DNA of 25,053 nt from a virus. The notes under the pieces are model-generated. The model worked only from the letters and a program-made list of their open reading frames with translations. It had not been told where the DNA came from and made no database searches. Made by a program: the position numbers and the translations under genes. Position 1 is the first letter of the stretch; the number at the start of each line of letters is the position of its first letter. Of this stretch, positions 13,580 through 20,812 are shown one piece after another. Location: the IMG/VR virus record IMGVR_UViG_3300021425_002343, positions 1-25,053 of that record. One strand, written 5' to 3'.

Positions 13580-13998
13580 TGAGAAGTTACTTGAACATAG
13601 TAGAAGCAGCAAACAAAGGCTGTCCAATAGCAACACAAGATGTTGATGTTAATTTAAAAAATCGTCAAACAGCAATTGACGATTACTACTATGGACCTGC
13701 TAATCCCGACAAGCCTGGCAACTATTGGAAAGATTATGCCAAACGTTGGAAAATAGATGAGAAAACTGCAAAAACCATGCAGTGCAATAATTGTGCAGCG
13801 TTTGACGTTTCAGACAAAATGTGGGCTTGTATAGAATCAGGTATACAAGGCGATGAGAAAAACGCAGATGCAATGGCAACTATTCACAAAGCAGACATAG
13901 GATATTGTAACTTTCTACATTTTAAATGTGCAGGATCACGTAGTTGCACAGCATGGGTAAGCGGAGGCGCTATTGACGACAAGGATCTTACCAAATGA
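13579..13998 (+). CDS. Cys-cluster protein with possible capsid-targeting leader
   Basis: A 139-residue protein starting MRSYLNIVE followed by Ala-Ala, an I-V-E/A prohead-protease-type site after 9 residues. The C-terminal half holds six cysteines: C69-x2-C72 (CNNCAAFD), C84, C110 (IGYC), C117 and C123 (FKCAGSRSCTAW). The C-x2-C ... C ... G-(Y/W)-C order recalls high-potential iron-sulfur proteins, but zinc is equally possible. I recall similar CNNCAAF ... GYCxxxxFKC proteins in T4-like phages without assigned function. Metal binding is likely; an electron-transfer role is speculative. It shares one base with the gene before (TAATG) and overlaps the next as ATGA. Confidence 0.8.
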   Translation: MRSYLNIVEAANKGCPIATQDVDVNLKNRQTAIDDYYYGPANPDKPGNYWKDYAKRWKIDEKTAKTMQCNNCAAFDVSDKMWACIESGIQGDEKNADAMATIHKADIGYCNFLHFKCAGSRSCTAWVSGGAIDDKDLTK

Positions 13999-14456
13999 AG
14001 ATAAACCAAATCGTAGAAGGTGTAGGACGCATTACAAAACAAAATCAAACAGTTGATGTTGGTCCAAATGAAATCAAAACACAGGCAGCCAAGTTTGGCA
14101 ACACTGTAGACAGAGATGGACGTCCTCCTACTCTAAGCACTAGAGTCAAAGGCAAAAGCACAAATGTATTGTATAATTTGGGTATGGTAAAAGAACAACG
14201 CTACACAGCAGCAGAATGGGCAATTATGGAAGGCGGACATAGTTTAGACGATCTAGACAAACCAACCCCAACAATATCCGAACTTGTTAAAAAACACGGT
14301 GTTCCGGCCAAACAAATATTAAAACAATTAGAAGTTGGTATAGAACACGAATATGAACACACCAGTGATTTTGAAGTTGCTAAAGAAATAGCACTAGACC
14401 ACATAGGGGAAGATCCCTTATACTATGATAAATTAGATGCAATAGAGGTAGGATAA
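13995..14456 (+). CDS. DUF5661-like protein with possible capsid-targeting leader
   Basis: A 153-residue protein beginning MKINQIVE then Gly, an I-V-E/G site after 8 residues. The C-terminal part, KKHGVPAKQILKQLEVGIEHEYEHTSD (across 99-125) followed by EVAKEIALDHIGEDPLYYDKL, matches my memory of DUF5661 (GIxxExEHTxDxxxAxxIAxDHLxExPxYYxKL), a domain common in phage and some bacterial proteins. H118-E119-Y-E-H122 spells an HExxH pattern, but other family members lack the first His, so a metalloprotease reading is weak. The middle (residues 20-60) is polar with no known motif. Coupled at both ends. Confidence 0.8.
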   Translation: MKINQIVEGVGRITKQNQTVDVGPNEIKTQAAKFGNTVDRDGRPPTLSTRVKGKSTNVLYNLGMVKEQRYTAAEWAIMEGGHSLDDLDKPTPTISELVKKHGVPAKQILKQLEVGIEHEYEHTSDFEVAKEIALDHIGEDPLYYDKLDAIEVG

Positions 14457-14710
14457 TGCATGGAAACTCAAAAAGATCTGCAGAAACTAGTAAAAAAGAA
14501 AACCAAGAAATTGGAGAAAGCAAACAAAAAAGCATCACGGTTGCGGTTGACAATAGCAGAAGCAAAGCGAGTCTTGGCGTCGATGAAGACGGAAACATAG
14601 ATGATATTGAGTTTGCTCACTATGTGAATAAATACAAAGAGCACGAACAAGAGCATACAAGCACAAACGAACGAGCAAAATACTGGAAAGAATACAATGA
14701 AAATAAGTAA
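14456..14710 (+). CDS. Small charged helical protein, unknown
   Basis: An 84-residue highly charged protein starting at the shared base of TAATG. The N-terminal half is Lys/Ser/Glu-rich and looks disordered. The second half (LGVDEDGNIDDIEFAHYVNKYKEHEQEH, across about 44-71) is acidic then helical. Frame choice needed care: a second ATG four bases later opens a 46-residue Lys-rich coiled-coil-like frame as far as 14600. I prefer the longer frame because of its coupling and A/T-rich third positions. The other frame contains an A-AAA-AAG heptamer at 14492-14498, in the phase that would slip into this frame. No leader or family recognised. Confidence 0.6.
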   Translation: MHGNSKRSAETSKKENQEIGESKQKSITVAVDNSRSKASLGVDEDGNIDDIEFAHYVNKYKEHEQEHTSTNERAKYWKEYNENK

Positions 14711-15392
14711 CCTTGACGAAGGATTTTTAGATAACGTTAAGCAATGGTTTACAGGCCCTAGTTATATTGATCAATGGGCAGAAAAAAGAGATGACGCTGT
14801 AGGCGATATGTCGCGAAAGTTTGTAAGTATGCGTGAAGAATATGCTGACTCTGAATGGGCAGATCAAATTGCTTGTCGTATAGACACCTTTGAGAACTTT
14901 GTTTTAATTAAAGGTCGTGCTCCAAACGATCGTTCACAAAGCCCACGTGCTGTTTTAGACCCAGCAGCATGGCAAGCCAAAAATGGTAATCATAAATGTG
15001 CAATCAAAGAGTCAGTTAACGAAATGAGTGCCGGAGGAGTTGCAGCAGTAGCAATGCCACTAGGAAACATGCAAAGCAGAAATGGCACTGTAACACCTAA
15101 AAAGAAGAAGAAAAAGAAAAACGAAGGTCAGTATGGCGAAATAACACATCAGGATCAAGATGTTACACAGTCCGAAGTATTGGTTAAAGGCATGGGTGTA
15201 TATAGAATGGATCAACTTGAGCAGCGTATCAAGGATAGATTGCAAAATCTTTCAACACTTATAGATAGAGGCGAGCCTGATCAAGCTGCTAAATTGTTAG
15301 CACCAAACAGCGGCACATACAAGTCATTAATTGCTATGATGAATGCATATGCTGAAGCACATGACGATTTAGCATTTGGCGATAACAACTAG
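14697..15392 (+). CDS. Unknown virion-associated protein with two candidate processing sites
   Basis: A 231-residue protein starting MKISNLDE then Gly, an L-D-E/G prohead-protease-type site after 8 residues. Residues about 9-105 are helical and Trp/Asp-rich (VKQWFTGPSYIDQWAEKRDD). ESVNEMSAGGVAAVAMPLG (105-123) matches a small-residue element I recall from other T4-like marine phage proteins, again after a x-N-E triplet. Next comes a run of seven lysines (135-141), then a helical C-terminal domain (YRMDQLEQRIKDRLQNLSTLIDRG). The structure suggests domains joined by flexible, perhaps cleaved, linkers. It overlaps the gene before by 14 bases. A late-type promoter follows the stop. Confidence 0.75.
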   Translation: MKISNLDEGFLDNVKQWFTGPSYIDQWAEKRDDAVGDMSRKFVSMREEYADSEWADQIACRIDTFENFVLIKGRAPNDRSQSPRAVLDPAAWQAKNGNHKCAIKESVNEMSAGGVAAVAMPLGNMQSRNGTVTPKKKKKKKNEGQYGEITHQDQDVTQSEVLVKGMGVYRMDQLEQRIKDRLQNLSTLIDRGEPDQAAKLLAPNSGTYKSLIAMMNAYAEAHDDLAFGDNN

Positions 15393-15400
15393 CTCTAACT

Positions 15401-15408
15401 GATAAATA
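15401..15408 (+). promoter_or_regulatory. Late-type promoter, GATAAATA
   Basis: GATAAATAGTAT repeats the string before 2066 exactly. The predicted start near 15414 gives a 23-base leader with GGAG at 15426-15429, 7 bases before the ATG at 15437. This is the best-formed late promoter plus ribosome site in the window. It lies in one of the few gaps (15393-15436) in an otherwise overlapping gene run. Confidence 0.65.
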
Positions 15409-15436
15409 GTATTAGTATACTATTCGGAGCATTATA

Positions 15437-15955
15437 ATGACAAAGAAAATCAAAGAAGGTTTAGCAGATCTTGCCGATCGTGCAGAACGTGATCACGAAG
15501 TTCAAATGGCACGTAGCGATCTATACAAGCTAGCCAAATATTCAATAAAATTACACGAAATGCTTAAAAATGTTTCAGAAGCAGAAGGCATTGAGGGATG
15601 GCAACAGGCCAAAATTACAAAAGCAGCAGATTACATCAGCAGTGTTTATCATAGTTTAGACTATGAAATGAACATGGAAATGCCAATGGCTGCTGAAAGC
15701 GTGAAACCAAAGCGTAGAGCTCCTGTGTTAAGCGAAGAAGAATTTGTTTCTTATAAAGCCAATCTTAGAACTAAACTAGGAGAAAAAGCTGTAAGCAAAG
15801 ACCAGCGCAGAGCAGCAGCAATTGCACTAAAACATAAAAAAGAAGGCACAAAGCCAGAAGCTGGCACAGCAAGTGCTGATATGATGAGCATGAGTATAGC
15901 AGATTTAGAAGATTTTGCTAGCGGCAGCGAAAAAGGTTTACCTCAGTCAGCATGA
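15437..15955 (+). CDS. Conserved helical head-region protein with short leader
   Basis: A 172-residue protein starting MTKKIKE then Gly (I-K-E/G, a possible prohead-protease site). Residues about 17-78 form a helical domain, DHEVQMARSDLYKLAKYSIKL ... NVSEAEGIEGWQQAKITKAADYISSVYHSLDYE. I recall this HEVxMAxxxLYKxAKYxIxLHxML ... EGWxQAKITKAxDYxxSVYHxLDYE pattern from many T4-like marine phage proteins with no assigned function. The remainder is a Lys/Ala-rich segment (KDQRRAAAIALKHKKEG) and a Met/Ser-rich acidic tail. It is the first gene behind the best late promoter here. Core scaffold or internal head protein is a reasonable guess. Confidence 0.8.
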   Translation: MTKKIKEGLADLADRAERDHEVQMARSDLYKLAKYSIKLHEMLKNVSEAEGIEGWQQAKITKAADYISSVYHSLDYEMNMEMPMAAESVKPKRRAPVLSEEEFVSYKANLRTKLGEKAVSKDQRRAAAIALKHKKEGTKPEAGTASADMMSMSIADLEDFASGSEKGLPQSA

Positions 15956-16299
15956 AAATTAATGAGGTCATAGTAGAAACACAACAGGTTAATGAAGTAT
16001 TTAGTGGCTTGTTGAAGTTGGCTCCTAGACTTGCTAAAATTTTTGGCAGGAAGCCTAAAGATATTACTCCTAATTATCTTAAAAGGGCAATGCACAAAGT
16101 TGAAGGCAGATTAGCAGTCAGAGATTACTATGACCAAATTGATGATTACGATGTAATAGCAAGAGATTATAAAGAATATGTCAAAATGCTAGACGACCCT
16201 AACCTTTCGCAGCAACACAGACAAGCTGTAAATTTTATTATTGATGTAGTAGGCGAAAGACGTGCTGCATTACTACCTAATAGAAAAGGAATAAATTAA
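15952..16299 (+). CDS. Small unknown protein with possible capsid-targeting leader
   Basis: A 115-residue protein. The start MKINEVIVE then Thr is close in form to MKINQIVE/G at 13995, and a second triplet, V-N-E/V, follows at residues 13-15. The body is basic and helical (GLLKLAPRLAKIFGRKP; YLKRAMHKVEGRLAVRDYY) and ends in VVGERRAALLPNRKG. There is no Cys and no membrane helix long enough to be sure of. ATGA couples it to the preceding gene, and TAATG to the next. The basic body would suit DNA contact inside a head, but that is inference. Confidence 0.75.
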   Translation: MKINEVIVETQQVNEVFSGLLKLAPRLAKIFGRKPKDITPNYLKRAMHKVEGRLAVRDYYDQIDDYDVIARDYKEYVKMLDDPNLSQQHRQAVNFIIDVVGERRAALLPNRKGIN

Positions 16300-16925
16300 T
16301 GGATTATCACGCACTACAACAAAAATTATTTGCACTGGATCCTACAGATCCTAGAGAAGATTTAGCAAAACTTAAAGCACAGGCAGGTGGCAATGCTCCA
16401 GCACCTGCACCACAAGTTGACTATATCGCAGAAAGTGCTAGTGTGCCAGAAGGTTCGTTGCAAATGGATAGAAAATACAGTGTTAATGATTTCGCAGCAC
16501 TGGCAGGTATAACGCTAAATGAAACACAAAAAACCGGACCTGCAGGTCAAGCAAAAGGCAAGGATCCTATGCCAGCAGCACAACCAGGCAGAACCAAGCA
16601 TCCATTAAAAGATAAACTTGTAGGCGACAGTATAGCATATGAAGATCAAGAATTAGACGAACTAGGTATAAGAGGTGCAGGCCCTGTATCCTTTGCTGCT
16701 ATACAAACTCAATTACAAGATCTTATGAACAATTTAAAAACATTAGAAACTGAATATAGAAAACAGATGCAGCAGGCCCAACAGCCTCAACAAAGACAAA
16801 ATGCGTTTGCTGGCGGCAGTTTTGCACTTGACGATCCAGACTATGCGCAAAGAATAGCTGGGGAATCGATTGACAGTATCAAAGATACACTGTATGCTGC
16901 TTTAAATAAAAAAATGGGCGAATAA
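16299..16925 (+). CDS. Conserved phage protein with LAGI/LNE element, probably virion-associated
   Basis: A 208-residue protein. The N-terminus MDYHALQQKLFALDPTDPRE and the middle YSVNDFAALAGITLNE then TQKTGPAGQAKGKDPMP follow a pattern I recall from T4-like marine phage proteins of unknown function. Residues 71-75 (ITLNE) end in a prohead-protease-type triplet, so the protein may be cut into two parts. A Pro/Ala linker (NAPAPAPQV) lies near residue 35. The C-terminal third has a Gln-rich coiled coil (LQDLMNNLKTLETEYRKQMQQAQQPQQ) and a final helix. Shares a base with the gene before; the next start follows directly. Confidence 0.75.
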   Translation: MDYHALQQKLFALDPTDPREDLAKLKAQAGGNAPAPAPQVDYIAESASVPEGSLQMDRKYSVNDFAALAGITLNETQKTGPAGQAKGKDPMPAAQPGRTKHPLKDKLVGDSIAYEDQELDELGIRGAGPVSFAAIQTQLQDLMNNLKTLETEYRKQMQQAQQPQQRQNAFAGGSFALDDPDYAQRIAGESIDSIKDTLYAALNKKMGE

Positions 16926-19574
16926 ATGAAACTTGAACAGCTATTACTTGTTGAAAATAATTTAGATCAATTTAGGAACGCTGATCCTGGTTCTGATCGA
17001 CTAGGACAGAATCTAGGTGCAACCGAGCTTCAAGTTACACAAATAAAACAAGCATTAAAAAGACACAGACTTGCACTAGGCGAAAGACCAGAAGGTAGTT
17101 ATTGGCAAAGTGAAGAAATGGCGTGGACAGGTGATGAAAGCGGTGTATGGACTGCTGCCCTTTCTCGTGCTATTAGACGTTGGAAAGAAAGTATTGTAAA
17201 ACAAATAAGAGGTGTTCAACGTGCAAGATCTATAAATGTAGACGAATTTATAAACAACAACGAAGATTTGTTTTATTTGCTTGATGCAGAATTAATACCA
17301 GCCAATCAGCAAGGTAGTGGGTTTTTAAGAGTTATACAGGGTAGAGTAGTTGCAGAAATTGCTCGCATGGGTGCAAGAATAGACTTTGCAAACGACATTG
17401 TAGTGAAAGATGTTAATCAAATTAATAGTCTTGCTGACATGGTTAACGGTATTGGATACAGTGGTTGGATAGCTATAATAACACCTATACTTAATCAGCG
17501 TTTCCCTCCACCTAGAGATAATGCAAGAGTAGCACAAGAACGTGATCAACTTATACAAACAATAAATGTTATCACTGGTGGACCTGGACTTTGGTGGGAT
17601 AGATTCCGCAGTAATATTTTATCAACTGTAGGCAGAAACTTTGCTGTTGATATACAAGGCGAACGTGTAAAACTTTTACCGCCTTTAGATACAACCACAA
17701 GAGCATTTCCTCACAAGCATCTATATCTACATTTTGCAAATATTGCAAGTGAATTGTTAAAAGCAGGGGCGGCGGTTGATGCTGAAAGACAAGAGCAAGG
17801 ATCACAAGACGATGCAGATAGATATGCAAACGACCCAACAGGCACCGAAACACAGTATATAGCATATGCACGTCAACTGGTTGCAGCATTCAAGAACGAT
17901 CTACTAGCAGGAATACTTCCAGGAGGAAGAACTTTTGATAGTGATTCCGATATTGTAGAATATGTGTTCCAAAACGGAATACGTGCAGCAGTGGATTATG
18001 ATAAAATTGCAGAGGCATATGCAAACTTAGAAGATACTGGAGCAAATGCTAATCTAGGTGCAGATTTGGTAGAAAATCTAACCACAGAAGAATATTTTAG
18101 AATTGTTAGGATTAAACTTACATATGTAAGACGTATTGCACCTACAGCACTACACACCATGATTAATTTTGCCGGCGAAGAAAATGTTTCTGTAAACATT
18201 GGAGGATCAACATATCTTGTTGGAGATCGCTTGCTAGGTGATCGTGTGCAAATAGAACCAGAAGTTAAAGATTGTATTTTAGAAGATGCAATACTAAGAC
18301 AAGCAATCACAGAAAGCGGCGGCGAAATTCCTAATCTATTTACAAGTATTAGAGATGTTTCTGAAGATACAAAGTTAGCCGCTGCTAATTTGTTTATCAA
18401 TGCAATTGAAAGCACATATCCAGAATTAGTTCCGTGGTATACTAACCAAGAACCATTTAGTAGAGAAACGTTTGATCTAGGTGGTGCTAGATTGAGAGAA
18501 ATATTTGAAGAAATAAGTTTACTACTCAATGCCGGTTCAGATCCTGCAATGATAACTCAACGAGTTGTTGATATGTTAGAAGGCGATAGAATATGGTTAG
18601 TAGGAGATGGATCAGAAGATAAAAAAGGCAATGCAAATATAACATTCGATGCAAGATACCGAGATGAAGGTTTGGCAAATAGATATCTAGAGGAAACTCC
18701 TGACCCAACTGATTTAGATGATGACGATTTAGATTTAATCACAAGAATGGCTGATGATAGAGAAGATATATCATCAGCTGCAATCCAAGAATTGGGTGCA
18801 ATGCCAAATAGTATTGAATATTATATGGACACAGTATACAGAGGATTTAAACAAGAAATTGGCAAATATCCTGATTTATTCTTTACAGACAATGATAAAA
18901 AGCCATTGTCTGATTATCTTACAGACGGCACATATCCAGATGGAAAGTTTGGAGAACTAATAAGAGCATTAAATGACCAAACTGCAATTGCTGCTCCGAG
19001 TTTAACAGCACAACTATTTGAAGACAGTATGGAAGGTCGTTGGTGGGAATTATTTGGTGGAACAAATGAAGATCTAATGAAAGCTGTTGTAGATGGTATT
19101 AAAAATAGAGAATATTATCTATGGGTAAATGAATTTTATGACGGCAATCTATTTGCAGATGTAAAAGCAGAACAAAGCTGGACAGATACTTTTGCAGACG
19201 AACTTGCAGCAAAAATTGGTGAAAGTTTTGCTCAGGATGAAGAATTAGGTGTTCCTGAAGATGTTCGCACAGGTTATCAAGAAGTGTTTGATGCTATTGC
19301 CGCAGGTGAAGAAATTACTCAAGAAATGTATGATGGATATATCGATGCCATGGAAGAATACAAAAACAACCCTGTTGGACAACTTGCCGACATGTTGACA
19401 TTTAACCGACAGGTTGTTAATGTTATAAATGATAACATAGAACAAGTATACGGCAGATATCGCAGCAACAAACAAGATTATCCAGATATAATTAGAGACT
19501 TATACGAGTATAATCAAAATTGGTTTGCTGAAGCAAGAGAAAACCTTTTCACATTTAGACCTGCAGAGGAATAA
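16926..19574 (+). CDS. Large (882-residue) candidate internal/ejected head protein
   Basis: The longest unknown in the window. The leader MKLEQLLLVE then Asn-Asn ends in L-V-E after 10 residues, like T4 capsid-targeting leaders; T4 packages its large Alt protein in a comparable way. Residues about 35-95 (LQVTQIKQALKRHRL ... GVWTAALSRAIRRWKESI) loosely resemble a peptidoglycan-binding helical repeat. Residues about 331-397 (GRTFDSDSDIVEYVFQNGIR ... YDKIAEAYANLE ... EEYFRIVRIKL) resemble one annexin-like repeat with an acidic loop. The C-terminal half is acidic and helical with DPTDLDDDDLDL near 600. No Walker, protease or ADP-ribosyltransferase motif is visible. Starts one base after the previous stop. 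Function unknown; head packaging is inferred. Confidence 0.8.
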   Translation: MKLEQLLLVENNLDQFRNADPGSDRLGQNLGATELQVTQIKQALKRHRLALGERPEGSYWQSEEMAWTGDESGVWTAALSRAIRRWKESIVKQIRGVQRARSINVDEFINNNEDLFYLLDAELIPANQQGSGFLRVIQGRVVAEIARMGARIDFANDIVVKDVNQINSLADMVNGIGYSGWIAIITPILNQRFPPPRDNARVAQERDQLIQTINVITGGPGLWWDRFRSNILSTVGRNFAVDIQGERVKLLPPLDTTTRAFPHKHLYLHFANIASELLKAGAAVDAERQEQGSQDDADRYANDPTGTETQYIAYARQLVAAFKNDLLAGILPGGRTFDSDSDIVEYVFQNGIRAAVDYDKIAEAYANLEDTGANANLGADLVENLTTEEYFRIVRIKLTYVRRIAPTALHTMINFAGEENVSVNIGGSTYLVGDRLLGDRVQIEPEVKDCILEDAILRQAITESGGEIPNLFTSIRDVSEDTKLAAANLFINAIESTYPELVPWYTNQEPFSRETFDLGGARLREIFEEISLLLNAGSDPAMITQRVVDMLEGDRIWLVGDGSEDKKGNANITFDARYRDEGLANRYLEETPDPTDLDDDDLDLITRMADDREDISSAAIQELGAMPNSIEYYMDTVYRGFKQEIGKYPDLFFTDNDKKPLSDYLTDGTYPDGKFGELIRALNDQTAIAAPSLTAQLFEDSMEGRWWELFGGTNEDLMKAVVDGIKNREYYLWVNEFYDGNLFADVKAEQSWTDTFADELAAKIGESFAQDEELGVPEDVRTGYQEVFDAIAAGEEITQEMYDGYIDAMEEYKNNPVGQLADMLTFNRQVVNVINDNIEQVYGRYRSNKQDYPDIIRDLYEYNQNWFAEARENLFTFRPAEE

Positions 19575-20212
19575 TGCATTTAGTAAATCTTTTTCCAGAA
19601 TTCAACAGCGATGCTTATCTTACCAAGCCTATTGAAAGGAATTTGGTAGAAACACTGCCTTTCAAAGATTTTGACAAAGATGGATACGAAGTGCCAACGC
19701 CTTTAGAGCATTTGCATTACGAAGAAAATGGCATCGAGCTCAATAGAGAGATACAATTCCATATTGCTCCGGTTCAAGAATGGTATAGAGATATAGAGCA
19801 AAGTGAACATGGACTTGTTTTAGATCATTGTATGCTACTGACACGTTATGCGTTTGCAGGCGCAGCTAGAGATCAAATACAAGAAGTGTGCATAAATCGA
19901 CCTATACTGCAAAAACTTCTCAACATCAAACCCAAATGGGGCATTGACTTTTCATTAGACTATGTTACACACGATGTAGTAATGGAAGTTATACATATTG
20001 AACAAGACTTTGATACAGTAGACGAAGCATATGCTGCAAAACAACGACTAGAAAGCATTATAGACAACACTGACTGGTATGAGGGTGCTATGCAACTTTG
20101 GAAACGCAAAGACGAATGGCAAAATTTATCCAGTGATGATCATAGTGATTATAAAGCACAGTTCTTTGGGTGGGAAAGAGCTTTTGATAACAAAAAGGTT
20201 TTTAACACTTGA
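19574..20212 (+). CDS. Unknown phage protein
   Basis: A 212-residue acidic protein that shares one base with the end of the 882-residue gene (TAATG). No family recognised. The N-terminus MHLVNLFPEFNSDAYL is hydrophobic and aromatic but not a signal peptide. The body has many His, Trp, Glu and Asp residues, including HIAPVQEWYRDIEQSEHG (about 63-80), LDHCMLLTRYAF, and a C-terminal WYEGAMQLWKRKDEWQNL. Such a distribution could bind metal, but no pattern is clear enough to call. The last 4 bases overlap the -35 box of the early promoter that follows. It probably ends the late run. Confidence 0.75.
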   Translation: MHLVNLFPEFNSDAYLTKPIERNLVETLPFKDFDKDGYEVPTPLEHLHYEENGIELNREIQFHIAPVQEWYRDIEQSEHGLVLDHCMLLTRYAFAGAARDQIQEVCINRPILQKLLNIKPKWGIDFSLDYVTHDVVMEVIHIEQDFDTVDEAYAAKQRLESIIDNTDWYEGAMQLWKRKDEWQNLSSDDHSDYKAQFFGWERAFDNKKVFNT

Positions 20213-20237
20213 CTTTTGGTCCTGATCCAATTATAAT
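20209..20237 (+). promoter_or_regulatory. Near-consensus sigma70 promoter
   Basis: TTGACT at 20209-20214 (one mismatch to TTGACA), a spacer of exactly 17 bases, and a perfect TATAAT at 20232-20237. The start site would be near 20244, giving a leader with AAGGAG at 20251-20256, 6 bases from the ATG at 20263. This is the only strong host-type promoter seen in the window. It marks the change from late-promoter genes to the replication region, so it is probably an early or middle promoter for dsbA and DNA polymerase. Confidence 0.85.
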
Positions 20238-20262
20238 ATAACAAATAATCAAGGAGTATTGC

Positions 20263-20529
20263 ATGAGCGATAGAGTTTATGGCCCTGACGAAAAGGCCAA
20301 ACTAGAACGTCTTGTCCGTGAAGGCGTCACAGTATTACAAGAAATTGAAGATCTGCAGGCTGGTTTGAAAGAAACGGTAAAAGCAGTTGCAGAAGAATTA
20401 AATGTAAAAACAAGCCTAATTAACAAAGCAATTAAGGTAGCACAAAAACGTGACTGGAGTCGTGTGCAAGACGAGTTTGAAGATTTAGAAACTATTGTTG
20501 CAACCACAGGTTACGATAAAGATGCGTAG
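20263..20529 (+). CDS. dsbA: DsbA-like double-stranded DNA-binding protein
   Basis: An 88-residue, fully helical, charged protein. The sequence KAKLERLVREGVTVLQEIEDLQAGLKETVKAVAEELNVKTSLINKAIKVAQKRDW (across 12-66) fits the small T4-family DsbA: two N-terminal helices forming a hairpin, then a short helix-turn-helix-like C-terminal part. T4 DsbA binds double-stranded DNA near late promoters and modestly aids late transcription. It is first behind the near-consensus sigma70 promoter, with Shine-Dalgarno AAGGAG. Its stop overlaps the next start. This is the T4 transcription protein, not the thiol oxidoreductase of the same name. Identification is by overall pattern, so moderately sure. Confidence 0.75.
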   Translation: MSDRVYGPDEKAKLERLVREGVTVLQEIEDLQAGLKETVKAVAEELNVKTSLINKAIKVAQKRDWSRVQDEFEDLETIVATTGYDKDA

Positions 20530-20803
20530 TGTAATAGATTTTTTCAAGCGTAGTCACGCACTAAATCCACGTTTGTTTTATATAGAAATGGCAAGTGCAA
20601 TAAGTGTGCTTATTGCCAGCTTTTCTCTTAGTATAAATGCAGCAGATCCGGACATGCGCTGGATATATCCATTTTTCTTTTTTGGAACAGCATGTGGACT
20701 ATATACTAATTATAAACGTAACCTTGCTTTTCCATTAGTGTTAATGACTGTTTTCTTTTTTAATAACATATACGGCAACGGTGTAGCTTGGGGCTGGTGG
20801 TAA
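20522..20803 (+). CDS. Small three-helix membrane protein, unknown
   Basis: A 93-residue protein with three hydrophobic helices at about 22-40, 47-62 and 68-84. It has a charged amphipathic N-terminus (MRSVIDFFKRSHALNPRLFYIE) and a Trp-rich end (GVAWGWW). I chose ATG 20522, inside the end of dsbA, since that gives coupling and a good N-terminus; an upstream in-frame ATG at 20495 would add nine residues with no better ribosome site. Membrane proteins of this layout occur beside replication genes in T4-like phages, but I know no function. An ion-channel, superinfection or PnuC-like transport role cannot be told from sequence. Confidence 0.75.
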   Translation: MRSVIDFFKRSHALNPRLFYIEMASAISVLIASFSLSINAADPDMRWIYPFFFFGTACGLYTNYKRNLAFPLVLMTVFFFNNIYGNGVAWGWW

Positions 20804-20812
20804 GGAGATCAA

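Noticed and set aside
14346-14360. HExxH metalloprotease motif (HEYEH) in the DUF5661-like protein
   Set aside because: The same segment in remembered family members lacks the first His, and no third zinc ligand pattern is evident, so protease function is not supported.
15103-15123. Poly-Lys A/G tract as a transcriptional slippage site
   Set aside because: The run is mixed AAA and AAG codons, not a long homopolymer, and the frame continues normally on both sides.
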